In this document: positions 55,641-64,000 of the stretch, piece after piece
Layout: every line of letters starts with the position of its first letter
Position numbering within the stretch: position 1 is the stretch's first letter
Assembly: GCF_003353055.1 (NCBI RefSeq)
Contig: NZ_QKWJ01000029.1
Location: forward strand, 1 to 64,000
Length of the DNA: 64,000 nucleotides
Origin: Cupriavidus lacunae
GTDB lineage: Bacteria > Pseudomonadota > Gammaproteobacteria > Burkholderiales > Burkholderiaceae
Reading direction: 5' to 3'
Position numbers and translations under genes: made by a program
Notes under the pieces: model-generated
The model's input: the letters and a program-made list of their open reading frames with translations, nothing else
The model's database searches: none
Told to the model about the DNA's origin: nothing

Positions 55641-58600
55641 CTAGGCCCCGCCGTGGATCGGTATGGTGAACGCGAACATGCTGCCGTACGGCACCAGCGG
55701 CGCGGCTCGCAGTTGTCCCTTGTGGCCTTCGATGATCGACCGGCAGATCGCCAGCCCCATGCCCATGCCGTTGGCCTTGGTCGTGTAGAACGGTTGGAAG
55801 ACCTGTTCGAGCAGGTTTCCGCCGATTCCCACGCCGGTGTCGGCCACGCTCAGCTCCAGCGCGGCTCCGTCGACGATGCGCGTGACGATATGCATCTCAC
55901 GCGGGCGGTCGTTCCCCTCGCTCATCGCTTCCAGGGCATTTACCACCAGGTTCAGGATCACCTGCTGGAGCTGGATGCCGTCGCCGAACACCGTGGGGTG
56001 TTCGGCATGAAGCGCCAGCTTGACGGCAATGTGGCGGCGTTCGATCTCGCTGCGCGAAATGACCAGGATATGCCGCACCGCCTCGTGGATATCCACCGGC
56101 CCAAGCACGGGCGCCGTATTGCGCGTCAGCGACTGCAAGCTGCGGATCATGTCACCGGCACGCTGGCCGTCGCTGGCAATGGCCTCCAGGCTTTCGCGGG
56201 CGTTGGCAAGATCGGGGTTGGGGCGCGTCAGCCATCGTAGTCCGGCGCCGGCGTTCGAGACGATCGACATCAGCGGCTGGTTGATCTCGTGCGCGATCGA
56301 TGCGGTAAGCTGTCCCACGGTGGTGGCACGCGTCACGCGGGCCAGGTCGGCCTGTGCGCTGCGCACCGCGTCTTCCGCCTCGCGCCGCGTAGTGATATCG
56401 GTGACGGTCCCGACATACTCGAGCGTGCCGTCTTCCGCTGGCATGGGCTCGCCCACGGCTGCCAGGTGGCGTATGGAGCCATCGGTTCGAATGATCCGAT
56501 GCTCGACGCGGATCGGCAGCCACTGTTCGACATGGTTCGCCACCACCTTGCGTACCGCGGCCCTGTCTTCGGGATGCATGCGTGCGACGAAGTCTTCGAA
56601 CGCGATCTCGCACTGCGCGGGGTCGAGTTCAAAGATGCGCCGTAGCTCTTCCGAGCAATAGAAACGGTCCTGGCGCAAGTCCCAGCGCCAGCTGCCGGTG
56701 TGGCTCACACGCTCGCCCATGACCAGCGAAGCCTCGCTGGCGCGCAATTCACGCTCCATATTTTTCCGCCGTTCGTTTTCGGTAAGCAGGTCGTCATAGA
56801 GACGGGCAGTGCGCAGCGAAATCGCGGCTTGCGCGGCGATCAGCTCCAGCAGGCGCGTTTGGTCCAGCGTAAAGGCGTCGCGGACCAGGCGGTTTTCCAG
56901 ATAGAGCGCCCCGATCACTTCATTGTGGCGCAGCATCGGAATGCAGATGGCCGAGCATTCGGGGTGTGCCAGAAGGTAGGGATCCATGGCGGACGGGTTG
57001 GCGGACTGGGCCGCCCCCACCATGGCCACCTGGCCCGAGCGGATGGCGGTGTGGAACATCGACAGCGGCAGCGCGTCCGCCGCCAGCCTGTCCTGCACCA
57101 GATGCACGCGTATGCCCTCTGCCGAGGTGTCGGCGCAAGCCTCCACCAATGGCCCTTCGGGCTGGATGCGTATCAGCAGCCCACGCTGCGCGGTTGCATA
57201 TTCCAGCGCAATCGTCATCAGCTTGTCGATCAGGCGGTCCAGCCGGATTTCTTCGGTCAACGCCCGCGACGCCTTGATCACGCTTTCCGCGTCCACGGAC
57301 TGCCGACCGTCGCCCAGGTACCAGGTGCGCAGCGTCCCGGCGTCGACAAGATCGGGATGCCGGGCTTCCATCTGCCCGACTTTGCCCGTGGCGCCCCAGC
57401 GCAGGTAATGATCCCGGGCAGCGCGGCGATGTGCCCTTGCCGCCGACGCCAGTCCCAGCGTGGCGCAGTGCCCTGCCGCCCGCTCGTATGCCATGGCGGC
57501 GATCTGCACGAACCCTTGTGCTGTTGCTTGGGCAATTGCCGCTTCGTAGCGCGACATCGCGCCCAGTGCGTCGCCTTCCAGCCTTGCCAGCTCCGCCTCC
57601 ACCAGCAGCGCCTTGTCGGTGAACATCGCCGGATTGGCATCGGCCCAGGCACGGATCTGGCGTGCATCGGCGCGCAGCGTTTGCCATGCCGCCGGATCCG
57701 GTGAGTCGGGCATGGCGGCGATGGTCAGCGCGCGGCACAGGTGAAAGTCGAGCTGGTGGATGTGGGCCGGCGCGGACCATGCAAAGCCGGCCGCACGGTC
57801 CAGGCACTGTGCCGCCAGTTCAGGCTGATCCGCAAGAAGCACGATCGTGGCGCGATAGAGCCAGTGCCAGAACTCGAATGTCGAAAGACGTTCGCCGGCA
57901 GAGCCGTGCGTGGCATCGGCATCGAGTGCAAGGGCCTCCCCGGCCGGAAATTCCGTAGTGCGCAAGCCATCGATATAGCGCTGCTGCAGCAGCAGGATCA
58001 ACTCGACGTCATGAAAGCCGGCGCGGCGCACCACCTCCAGCCCGCGCCCGATCTCGGCGCGGATTTCGTCCAGCCGGTCTCCGCGAACCATCATCGTGGC
58101 CACGATATGACAGCACTCGTAGCATGCCGTGGTCAGGTCGCCATGGGCGATGCCCGCGGCAAGGCCCGCGCGGGCGCACTCGATCGAATACGACAGCGGC
58201 TGCGTCCATACGCTGAGCTGGTCCAGCGGCAGAAGCGTGCGGGCTTCGTAGGCGGTGTAGCCATGATGCGTCACCAGCCGGCGGGCCATTTCCCCATAGC
58301 GGAAGCCGTCGGCAAAGGCACCGTAGCGGTGGCAGACCATGACTCCCAGCCAGGCTAGCGATGCGGTGGACGGGGCGGCCATGCCGTGGGCGAGCGTGAG
58401 CCGCAGCATCTCGCAATGACCCAGAAACGCAAGGTTCTCGTCGGTGAAGCTGGCGGGTACCAGCAGCGCGGACAGCAGACTCATCGCGGCCTCGGTCTCG
58501 GCATCGCGAACCTGGGCCAGCATGAACATCTCGGGCAACTTGTCTGGCGCCAGCAGCGGGCGGATCGTCTCGTACAACGCATCGCATGCCGCCGCGCTGG

Positions 58601-61196
58601 GGTGCGGGCTCAGCACAATGCCCATCGGACGCAGGCTGGCGATCGCGGTCCCCACCGCGAGCGTGTTCTCCGAGCGGCGTGTATGCATTTCGATCTTGAG
58701 CCGGTAGACGCCGGCTTGCTGCAGCAGGTCCGCCGACTGACGGATCAGTCGGGTGGCCAGCGCCAGCGCATCATCGAGGCGGCCGAGCTGGAACCAGCAG
58801 GTCGCCTGTTGTTCGAGCAGCGCAAATTGCAGTGGGTGACTTGCATCCGGATGCGTGGCGGCCTTGCGCATGAAGGTCATGCCACTTTCCACATAGCCCA
58901 GTGCCGCACCGTAGGCCGCCGCGCGCCGGGCGCGCAGTGCGGCCGTGTGGAACAGCCAGGCCACGTCCAGCGCTTCCTCCGGCGTCGTGACCAGCGCTTG
59001 CGCCTGCGCCAGCAGGCCGCTGGCACGGAACAGCACGTCGTCGCGCACCTCGTCGCCGACATCGTCACGCACCCGGGCAGCCAGCAGCCGGCCGGCGCGC
59101 AGGCATATGTCCGCGTGGTCGTCGGCCGCCAGTCCGGCGTGCGCCGCTTCCTGGACGCGGTCGTGCACAAAGGCATAGGCGCCGTCTTGTGCCAGCAATA
59201 CCACGCCGGCCGCACGGGCCGGCGCCAGCCGCGCGTGCAGCGCACGTTCGCTGATGCCGAAAGTCCCGCATAGCAGCGACATTTCGGCACGGCGGCCCAG
59301 GCAAGCCATGCCGCCTAGCAGACGGCGGGTCGGATCGGGCAGGCGGCCCAGGCGCTGCAGCACCAGTGCCGCCACGTTGTCCGTATGGGCATGCTGCGCG
59401 ATGCGCGCGAGATCGTATTGCCAGCCATCGGCATCGGACGAATAGACGAGCAGCCTGTCATCGACCAGCGTCGTCAGGAACTGGATAACGAAGAAAGGGT
59501 TGCCGAGCGTCTTGTCATGCACCAGCCGGGCCAGTGGCAGAAGCGCCCGCGCCGACGTACGCAAGGTCTCCGCCAGCAGGTTGGCCACGGTTGCCTCGGA
59601 AAACCCGTCCAGCACCACGTCGTGTACCGGCACGCTTTGCCGCAGGCGTATCAGCGCATCGGCCCCGGCGGTTCGCGTGCTGCAGACCAGCAGCAGCGGC
59701 GGCGGGGCAGGGTGGCGCACCAGCCGGGCGAGCAGATGCTGGGACGGTGCGTCGAGCCACTGGCAATCGTCGATCAGCAGCACGAACGGGCAGTCTGACC
59801 GCGAGAATGCGCTCACCAGCTCGCGCATGGCGATATCGACATGGACATCGGCGTCGGCGGCTTCCGAAGCGGGGAGGGGCGGGAAATCGTCCACCAGCAG
59901 CCGCAGCGCCGGCGCGATGCTGCACGCCAGTTCGCCATGGGCGCCCAGGCCCTGCATCAGGCGCACCTGCCACGCGCGTACTTCCTCCTCGGGCAGACCC
60001 AGGATCTGGTGGACCAGTCCCAGGAAAGCCTCGGCGATTGGCGCGTATGGCACGTCCTGGCGAAACTGGTCGGCCTTGCCCATGGCACACCACACGCGCT
60101 GCGGCCGCAGGGATTTGGCGAACGCATGCATCAGCGCGGATTTGCCGATCCCTGACGGGCCTGTCAGCGCCACCGCCGTAGAGCATCTGGCGGCGCTTAC
60201 GTGGCCAAATGCTGCGGACAGCTGGTGCAGGGCGCCATCCCGCGCAATCAGGCCATCGGGCAGGTCGAGGCCGGCAGGCTGGTCGCGCTCGCCCGGCTCA
60301 AAAGGCGCGATGTCCCCGGTCTCCTGCCACGCTGCCATGCAGCGCCTGAGGTCGACCTCCAGCCCGGCGGCTGACTGGTAGCGGCGGCTCGGGTTCTTGT
60401 CGAGCAGCTTGAGCACGATTCGGGAGAGGGCCTCCGGAATCTCCGGCACAATCTTGTGGAGCGGCACTGGCGCACTGGCCACGTGGCTGTGGATCCATTC
60501 AGCCAGGTCACCCGGATTCCTGGCCGCGAGCGGCAACTGCCCGCTCAGCAACTGATAGAGGATCACACCAAGCGAGTACAGATCGCTGCGGGCATCGATG
60601 GCATGGCGTGTACGGCCGGTATGCTCGGGCGACATGTAGGCCGGGGCTTCGCTACCCATCATCATCGCCGCGGGCCACCCATGGCTGCCGTCGTGGTGGC
60701 AATTCCCGCCGGACTGGCGCACGGCAAAGCCGAAATGGCCGATGCGGCAGTGTCCCGCCGCATCGACGAACAGACTGAACGGCGTGACCGCGCGGTGGAT
60801 CAGACCACTTTCGTGTGTGGATTTCAGTGCGGCGGTGGCGCCGAGCGCAATGCCCAGCACGCGTCCCACTGGTTGGCGCCCTGGCAGCAGCGTGACCAGG
60901 GGGTCGCCGCAACGATCGTCGTAAAGCGAAGCGATGCCGCTGCGGTAGTGGCTGATGCCGCGCGGAACCAGCGCCCAGTCATCGCGTAGCAGCGCGCGCA
61001 ATGCGTATTCGTTCCGGATGCGGTGCGCAGCATCGGATTCCACCTGGCTCGATACCGCATGCGCTATTACCACAGTCTCGCCAGTGGATGCATGAGTGCC
61101 GCGCGAGAAGGCGACGATGCCGTCCTGATGGATCGTTTCGAAACGATAGTCGCATAACGCAAAAGCGTCTGGCAGGCCGATAGTGTCGGTCATCAT
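55641..61196 (-). CDS. Giant pseudokinase-ATPase-GAF-PAS sensor histidine kinase
   Basis: An 1851-residue signalling protein (start at the ATG-ATG pair 61196/61193 uncertain; the frame is open to 61463). Order: Ser/Thr-kinase-like domain (about 20-290) keeping GHFGF and AYMSPEH but lacking the catalytic Asp of HRD (HRAVTPFS at 134-141) and of DFG (HFG at 154-156); AAA/STAND ATPase with Walker A GPSGIGKS (346-353); long helical/TPR-like region (about 650-1250); GAF (about 1290-1440); PAS (about 1490-1600); HisKA with His1636 (SIAHEINQPL) and HATPase (DTGVG 1786-1790, GMGMGLA). No response regulator gene is nearby. Similar proteins sense small molecules or phenolics. It may control the flanking operons. 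Confidence 0.88.
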   Translation of the reverse strand: MMTDTIGLPDAFALCDYRFETIHQDGIVAFSRGTHASTGETVVIAHAVSSQVESDAAHRIRNEYALRALLRDDWALVPRGISHYRSGIASLYDDRCGDPLVTLLPGRQPVGRVLGIALGATAALKSTHESGLIHRAVTPFSLFVDAAGHCRIGHFGFAVRQSGGNCHHDGSHGWPAAMMMGSEAPAYMSPEHTGRTRHAIDARSDLYSLGVILYQLLSGQLPLAARNPGDLAEWIHSHVASAPVPLHKIVPEIPEALSRIVLKLLDKNPSRRYQSAAGLEVDLRRCMAAWQETGDIAPFEPGERDQPAGLDLPDGLIARDGALHQLSAAFGHVSAARCSTAVALTGPSGIGKSALMHAFAKSLRPQRVWCAMGKADQFRQDVPYAPIAEAFLGLVHQILGLPEEEVRAWQVRLMQGLGAHGELACSIAPALRLLVDDFPPLPASEAADADVHVDIAMRELVSAFSRSDCPFVLLIDDCQWLDAPSQHLLARLVRHPAPPPLLLVCSTRTAGADALIRLRQSVPVHDVVLDGFSEATVANLLAETLRTSARALLPLARLVHDKTLGNPFFVIQFLTTLVDDRLLVYSSDADGWQYDLARIAQHAHTDNVAALVLQRLGRLPDPTRRLLGGMACLGRRAEMSLLCGTFGISERALHARLAPARAAGVVLLAQDGAYAFVHDRVQEAAHAGLAADDHADICLRAGRLLAARVRDDVGDEVRDDVLFRASGLLAQAQALVTTPEEALDVAWLFHTAALRARRAAAYGAALGYVESGMTFMRKAATHPDASHPLQFALLEQQATCWFQLGRLDDALALATRLIRQSADLLQQAGVYRLKIEMHTRRSENTLAVGTAIASLRPMGIVLSPHPSAAACDALYETIRPLLAPDKLPEMFMLAQVRDAETEAAMSLLSALLVPASFTDENLAFLGHCEMLRLTLAHGMAAPSTASLAWLGVMVCHRYGAFADGFRYGEMARRLVTHHGYTAYEARTLLPLDQLSVWTQPLSYSIECARAGLAAGIAHGDLTTACYECCHIVATMMVRGDRLDEIRAEIGRGLEVVRRAGFHDVELILLLQQRYIDGLRTTEFPAGEALALDADATHGSAGERLSTFEFWHWLYRATIVLLADQPELAAQCLDRAAGFAWSAPAHIHQLDFHLCRALTIAAMPDSPDPAAWQTLRADARQIRAWADANPAMFTDKALLVEAELARLEGDALGAMSRYEAAIAQATAQGFVQIAAMAYERAAGHCATLGLASAARAHRRAARDHYLRWGATGKVGQMEARHPDLVDAGTLRTWYLGDGRQSVDAESVIKASRALTEEIRLDRLIDKLMTIALEYATAQRGLLIRIQPEGPLVEACADTSAEGIRVHLVQDRLAADALPLSMFHTAIRSGQVAMVGAAQSANPSAMDPYLLAHPECSAICIPMLRHNEVIGALYLENRLVRDAFTLDQTRLLELIAAQAAISLRTARLYDDLLTENERRKNMERELRASEASLVMGERVSHTGSWRWDLRQDRFYCSEELRRIFELDPAQCEIAFEDFVARMHPEDRAAVRKVVANHVEQWLPIRVEHRIIRTDGSIRHLAAVGEPMPAEDGTLEYVGTVTDITTRREAEDAVRSAQADLARVTRATTVGQLTASIAHEINQPLMSIVSNAGAGLRWLTRPNPDLANARESLEAIASDGQRAGDMIRSLQSLTRNTAPVLGPVDIHEAVRHILVISRSEIERRHIAVKLALHAEHPTVFGDGIQLQQVILNLVVNALEAMSEGNDRPREMHIVTRIVDGAALELSVADTGVGIGGNLLEQVFQPFYTTKANGMGMGLAICRSIIEGHKGQLRAAPLVPYGSMFAFTIPIHGGA

Positions 61197-61683
61197 GGCG
61201 CGGCGCCGAGGGTAGTCAAGGGATCCCAACACGTCCACTGCCCGCCTGGAGAGCATAGGTCCGTCGGACTTCGCTGCATATAATACTGTGGTATTGGCGC
61301 CCGCCGCCGCCTGACCGTCTCGTTGCCACCACTCGTGTGTCGCAAGCGCCGCGCTTAAAGCGCTCCAGGCCGATGGGTCCGCTCCTTCTTCATGTGCGTC
61401 CGCACAATTTTCCTGATCTTCGCCGTGTTTGCAGACACGAGCCACACCACGCAGGAAAGCCACGCCAGTATCCGCTGTTCAGCCGCGGCAATCAGCGGAA
61501 CGTTTCGGCAACTAATACGAAAGTTTGATGGCTACCGCGGCGAGGGCTGTCTAGTCTTGCATCCGGTGGCATCGTGCGATTCCCGCTGACGGGAACACCA
61601 CCCTCCGATGCCATCCGGGCGGACTGCTCAGCACATGCTGCGATGCCCGTCTGCGCCCCCAACCGTCATTGAGGAATCAGACC
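61197..61683. other. Divergent promoter region of the kinase and hydrolase genes
   Basis: 487 bp. The minus-strand frame of the kinase remains open to 61463, so its true start could be further upstream. TATTAT on the minus strand near 61279-61284 and AATAC-TGTG-GTATT (61282-61295) may mark a promoter and operator. Downstream is the GAGGAA site of the plus-strand hydrolase. No RNA gene or other CDS is seen. Confidence 0.45.
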
Positions 61684-62370
61684 ATGTCGAACCCCAAGCT
61701 CGAAGTCCTGACCCCGCAAAACAGCCAGCTCATCATCATCGACCAGCAGCCGCAGATGGCCTTCGGCGTCCAGTCGATGGACCGCCAGGCGCTGAAGAAC
61801 AATGTGGTGGGCCTGGCCAAGGCCGCGAAGATCTTCAATATCCCGACCACCATCACGACGGTCGAAAGCGAGTCGTTCTCGGGCTACACGTACCCGGAGG
61901 TCCTCGACGTCTTTCCGAATGCGAAGACGCTCGAGCGGACCTCGATGAACTCGTGGGACGACCAGAAGGTCCGTGACGCGCTGAAAGCCAACGGTCGCAA
62001 CAAAGTCGTCGTGGCCGGCCTGTGGACCGAAGTCTGCAATACGACGTTCGCCCTGTGCGCGATGCTGGAAGGCAACTACGAGATCTACATGGTGGCCGAT
62101 GCCTCGGGCGGCACCAGCAAGGAAGCGCACGACTACGCGATGCAGCGCATGGTGCAAGCCGGCGCCGTGCCCGTGACCTGGCAGCAGGTGCTGCTCGAAT
62201 GGCAGCGTGACTGGGCGCACCGCGATACGTATGATGCCGTGATGAAGCTTGTCAAGGAGCACTCGGGCGCCTACGGCATGGGCGTCGACTACGCCTACAC
62301 CATGGTCCACAAGGCGGCGCAGCGCACCGCCACGACGCACGAGTCACTGGCCCCGGTCCCGGCCCGCTGA
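61684..62370 (+). CDS. Isochorismatase-family hydrolase (YcaC-like)
   Basis: A 228-residue cysteine hydrolase. Catalytic Cys118 lies in AGLWTEVCNTTF and Asp20 in IIDQQP; Arg85 occupies the position usually taken by the catalytic Lys, as in YcaC-type members. GAGGAA precedes ATG 61684, and the five codons before it in the frame are unlikely to be used. YcaC proteins form large octamers; substrates are unknown. It starts a plus-strand run with two Tat-type hydrolases. Confidence 0.88.
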   Translation: MSNPKLEVLTPQNSQLIIIDQQPQMAFGVQSMDRQALKNNVVGLAKAAKIFNIPTTITTVESESFSGYTYPEVLDVFPNAKTLERTSMNSWDDQKVRDALKANGRNKVVVAGLWTEVCNTTFALCAMLEGNYEIYMVADASGGTSKEAHDYAMQRMVQAGAVPVTWQQVLLEWQRDWAHRDTYDAVMKLVKEHSGAYGMGVDYAYTMVHKAAQRTATTHESLAPVPAR

Positions 62371-62398
62371 TCATTCCCACGCCAAACGAGCCATTTGC

Positions 62399-63400
62399 AT
62401 GAACGCAGATAAGAACACACAGGAAGCGGGACACTCGTCGGTGCGGCGCAAGGTGCTGCTTTCGAGCGTGGGCACGGTTGGTGCTGCCGCCGTGGGCGCC
62501 GTCACGACATTCGGCGCCCCCGAAGCCAATGCAGCCGGCAAGGCGGGCGCGCCTCACCATTCCGGAGGATCAAGACAGATGAACTACATTACCAGCAGGG
62601 ACGGTACGCAGATCTTCTACAAGGACTGGGGCTCCGGGCGTCCGGTCGTGTTCTCGCACGGCTGGCCGCTCCACGCTGACGCTTGGGATGCCCAGATGCT
62701 GTTCCTGGCGGGGAAGGGCTTCCGCGTGATCGCACACGATCGTCGCGGCCACGGCCGTTCGGGCCAGCCGGCGCAGGGCAACAACATGGACACGTACGCC
62801 GACGACCTGGCCGCGCTGCTGGACGCGCTCGACCTCCATGGCGCCACGCTGGTCGGCCACTCCACCGGCGGTGGCGAAGTGGCGCACTATATCGGCCGCC
62901 ATGGAACCAAGCGCGTGGCCAGGGCCGTGCTGATCGGCGCCGTGCCGCCGATCATGGCCAAGACCGCGGCCAATCCCAACGGCCTGCCGCTGGACGTGTT
63001 CGACGGCATCCGCAAGGGCGTGGCCGACAACCGGTCGCAGTTCTACAAGGACCTGGCCGTGCCGTTCTTCGGCTTCAACCGCCCGGGCGCCAAGGTCTCG
63101 CAGGGGACCATCGATACCTTCTGGGCACAGGGCATGGCTGGCGGTATTCTGGGCCAGTACGCATGCATCAAGGAATTCTCGGAGGTGGACTACACCGAGG
63201 ACCTGAAGAAGATCACGGTGCCCACGCTGATCCTGCACGGCGATGACGACCAGATCGTGCCCATCGATAACTCGGCCAGGCTGTCGGCAAAGATTGTCAA
63301 GAACGCTACGCTCAAGGTGTACCCGGGCGCGTCGCACGGCATGTGCGTGATCAACGCCGACCAGGTCAACGCCGACCTGCTGGCCTTCCTGAACGCATAG
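62399..63400 (+). CDS. Exported alpha/beta-hydrolase, non-haem chloroperoxidase type
   Basis: A 333-residue protein. The first 50 residues form a twin-arginine signal (VRRKVLLSS, Arg16-Arg17, hydrophobic stretch, NAA-G); the domain that follows from residue 61 is a complete cofactor-free haloperoxidase/esterase. Ser155 is in GHSTGG, Asp in GDDDQIVP and His in GASHGM. Most family members are cytoplasmic and 275 residues long; here an internal ATG at 62580 would yield exactly that, so the gene may encode both forms. It lies 28 bp after the YcaC-like gene. Confidence 0.87.
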   Translation: MNADKNTQEAGHSSVRRKVLLSSVGTVGAAAVGAVTTFGAPEANAAGKAGAPHHSGGSRQMNYITSRDGTQIFYKDWGSGRPVVFSHGWPLHADAWDAQMLFLAGKGFRVIAHDRRGHGRSGQPAQGNNMDTYADDLAALLDALDLHGATLVGHSTGGGEVAHYIGRHGTKRVARAVLIGAVPPIMAKTAANPNGLPLDVFDGIRKGVADNRSQFYKDLAVPFFGFNRPGAKVSQGTIDTFWAQGMAGGILGQYACIKEFSEVDYTEDLKKITVPTLILHGDDDQIVPIDNSARLSAKIVKNATLKVYPGASHGMCVINADQVNADLLAFLNA

Positions 63401-63404
63401 GCTC

Positions 63405-64000
63405 ATGTCAGTCACCCGCCGGCAATTCATCGCTTCGGCTGCCGCCGTCGGCGCGGCAGCCTCTTCGGAGCTATTCGCCATGTCACCGACCCCGACTCCC
63501 GATCTCATTCTTATCAACGGCAAGTTCACCACGTTGGACCGCGCCAACCCGCAAGCCGATGCCGTCGCCATCCAGGACGGCCGTTTCGTCAGCGTGGGCG
63601 CGCGTCAGGAGGTCATGAAACTCGCGGCGAAGCAGACCACGGTGATCGACCTGAATGGCCGGCGGGTCATTCCCGGGCTGATCGACAGCCATATGCATAT
63701 CATCCGCGGCGGCCTGAACTACAACATGGAGCTGCGCTGGGACGGCGTGCGTTCCCTGGCCGACGCCATGCGCATGCTCAAGGCCCAGGTGGGCCGCACC
63801 CCGGCACCGCAATGGGTGCGCGTGGTAGGCGGCTTTACCGAACACCAGTTCGCCGAGAAGCGCCTGCCGACCATCGAGGAACTGAACGCGGTGGCGCCGG
63901 ACACGCCGGTGTTCATCCTGCACCTGTACGACCGCGCGATCCTGAATGGCGCGGCGCTGCGCGCCGTCGGCTACAACAAGGACACGCCCAATCCGCCGGG
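63405..64000 (+). CDS. Tat-exported amidohydrolase, 5' part only
   Basis: The first 198 codons of an amidohydrolase of the YtcJ-like (Amidohydro_3) group; the gene runs off the window. TRRQFIAS (4-11) is a twin-arginine motif. LILINGKFTTLDRANPQADAVAIQDGRFVSVG is the typical composite beta domain, and GLIDSHMH (91-98) supplies the first two metal ligands (His96, His98). It starts four bases after the hydrolase stop. It probably hydrolyses an amide or cyclic amide in the periplasm. Confidence 0.87.
   Translation, partial: MSVTRRQFIASAAAVGAAASSELFAMSPTPTPDLILINGKFTTLDRANPQADAVAIQDGRFVSVGARQEVMKLAAKQTTVIDLNGRRVIPGLIDSHMHIIRGGLNYNMELRWDGVRSLADAMRMLKAQVGRTPAPQWVRVVGGFTEHQFAEKRLPTIEELNAVAPDTPVFILHLYDRAILNGAALRAVGYNKDTPNPP

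Overview
The window looks like chromosome, chromid or megaplasmid DNA of a metabolically versatile betaproteobacterium, most likely Cupriavidus or a close Burkholderiaceae relative. This is an inference from the high GC content, strong GC3 codon use, trimeric Gram-negative porin, Bug/TctC-type binding protein and the density of aromatic-acid catabolic genes. I saw no rRNA, tRNA, insertion sequence, phage or CRISPR array.

Layout. 1-2.6 kb: a Fic AMPylase and a gene-poor AT-rich stretch with a 17-bp triple tandem repeat. 2.6-5.6 kb: an OxlT-like oxalate:formate antiporter, a polysaccharide pyruvyl transferase family gene and a 36-aa zinc-ribbon ORF. 5.8-14.4 kb: the most novel-looking block, a tightly coupled operon of alpha/beta hydrolase, EntE-like aryl-acid ligase, VOC protein, salicylyl-CoA-hydroxylase-like flavoprotein, hotdog thioesterase, maleate-isomerase-like enzyme and MFS carrier, followed by a TetR regulator. 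14.4-20.5 kb: a NahR-like LysR regulator and a three-component Rieske dioxygenase (salicylate 5-hydroxylase or anthranilate dioxygenase type) with its electron-transfer proteins and an aromatic-acid:H+ symporter. 20.7-30.7 kb: a lone AAA ATPase, an APC permease, an ECF sigma/anti-sigma pair with a small repeat protein, a four-helix-bundle protein, a UPF0182 membrane protein and small lipoproteins. 31-37.7 kb: porin, haem-binding-like protein, esterase, Bug binding protein, dihaem cytochrome c, acetamidase/formamidase-like protein and an AraC regulator. 38-55.5 kb: a region rich in flavoenzymes, with three paralogous dihydroxypyridine-hydroxylase-like monooxygenases, a solute:sodium symporter pair, an LLM oxidoreductase, an Old Yellow Enzyme, and a molybdenum hydroxylase with its trihaem cytochrome c. 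55.6-64 kb: a giant pseudokinase/ATPase/histidine kinase, divergent from a YcaC-like hydrolase, a Tat-exported chloroperoxidase-like hydrolase and a Tat-exported amidohydrolase that runs off the end.

How it works together. The window reads as a catabolic island for hydroxylated aromatic or N-heteroaromatic acids. The 5.8-13.5 kb operon appears to import a 2-hydroxyaryl acid, activate it, hydroxylate and open the ring, and end at maleate and then fumarate. The neighbouring Rieske system probably handles a related substrate by a CoA-independent route, and a motif shared by its upstream region and the NahR-like gene suggests direct control. The 47-55 kb block (molybdenum hydroxylase, flavin monooxygenase, ene-reductase, exporter) looks like oxidation of an N-heterocycle or aldehyde. 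Substrates are inferred, not proven by sequence.
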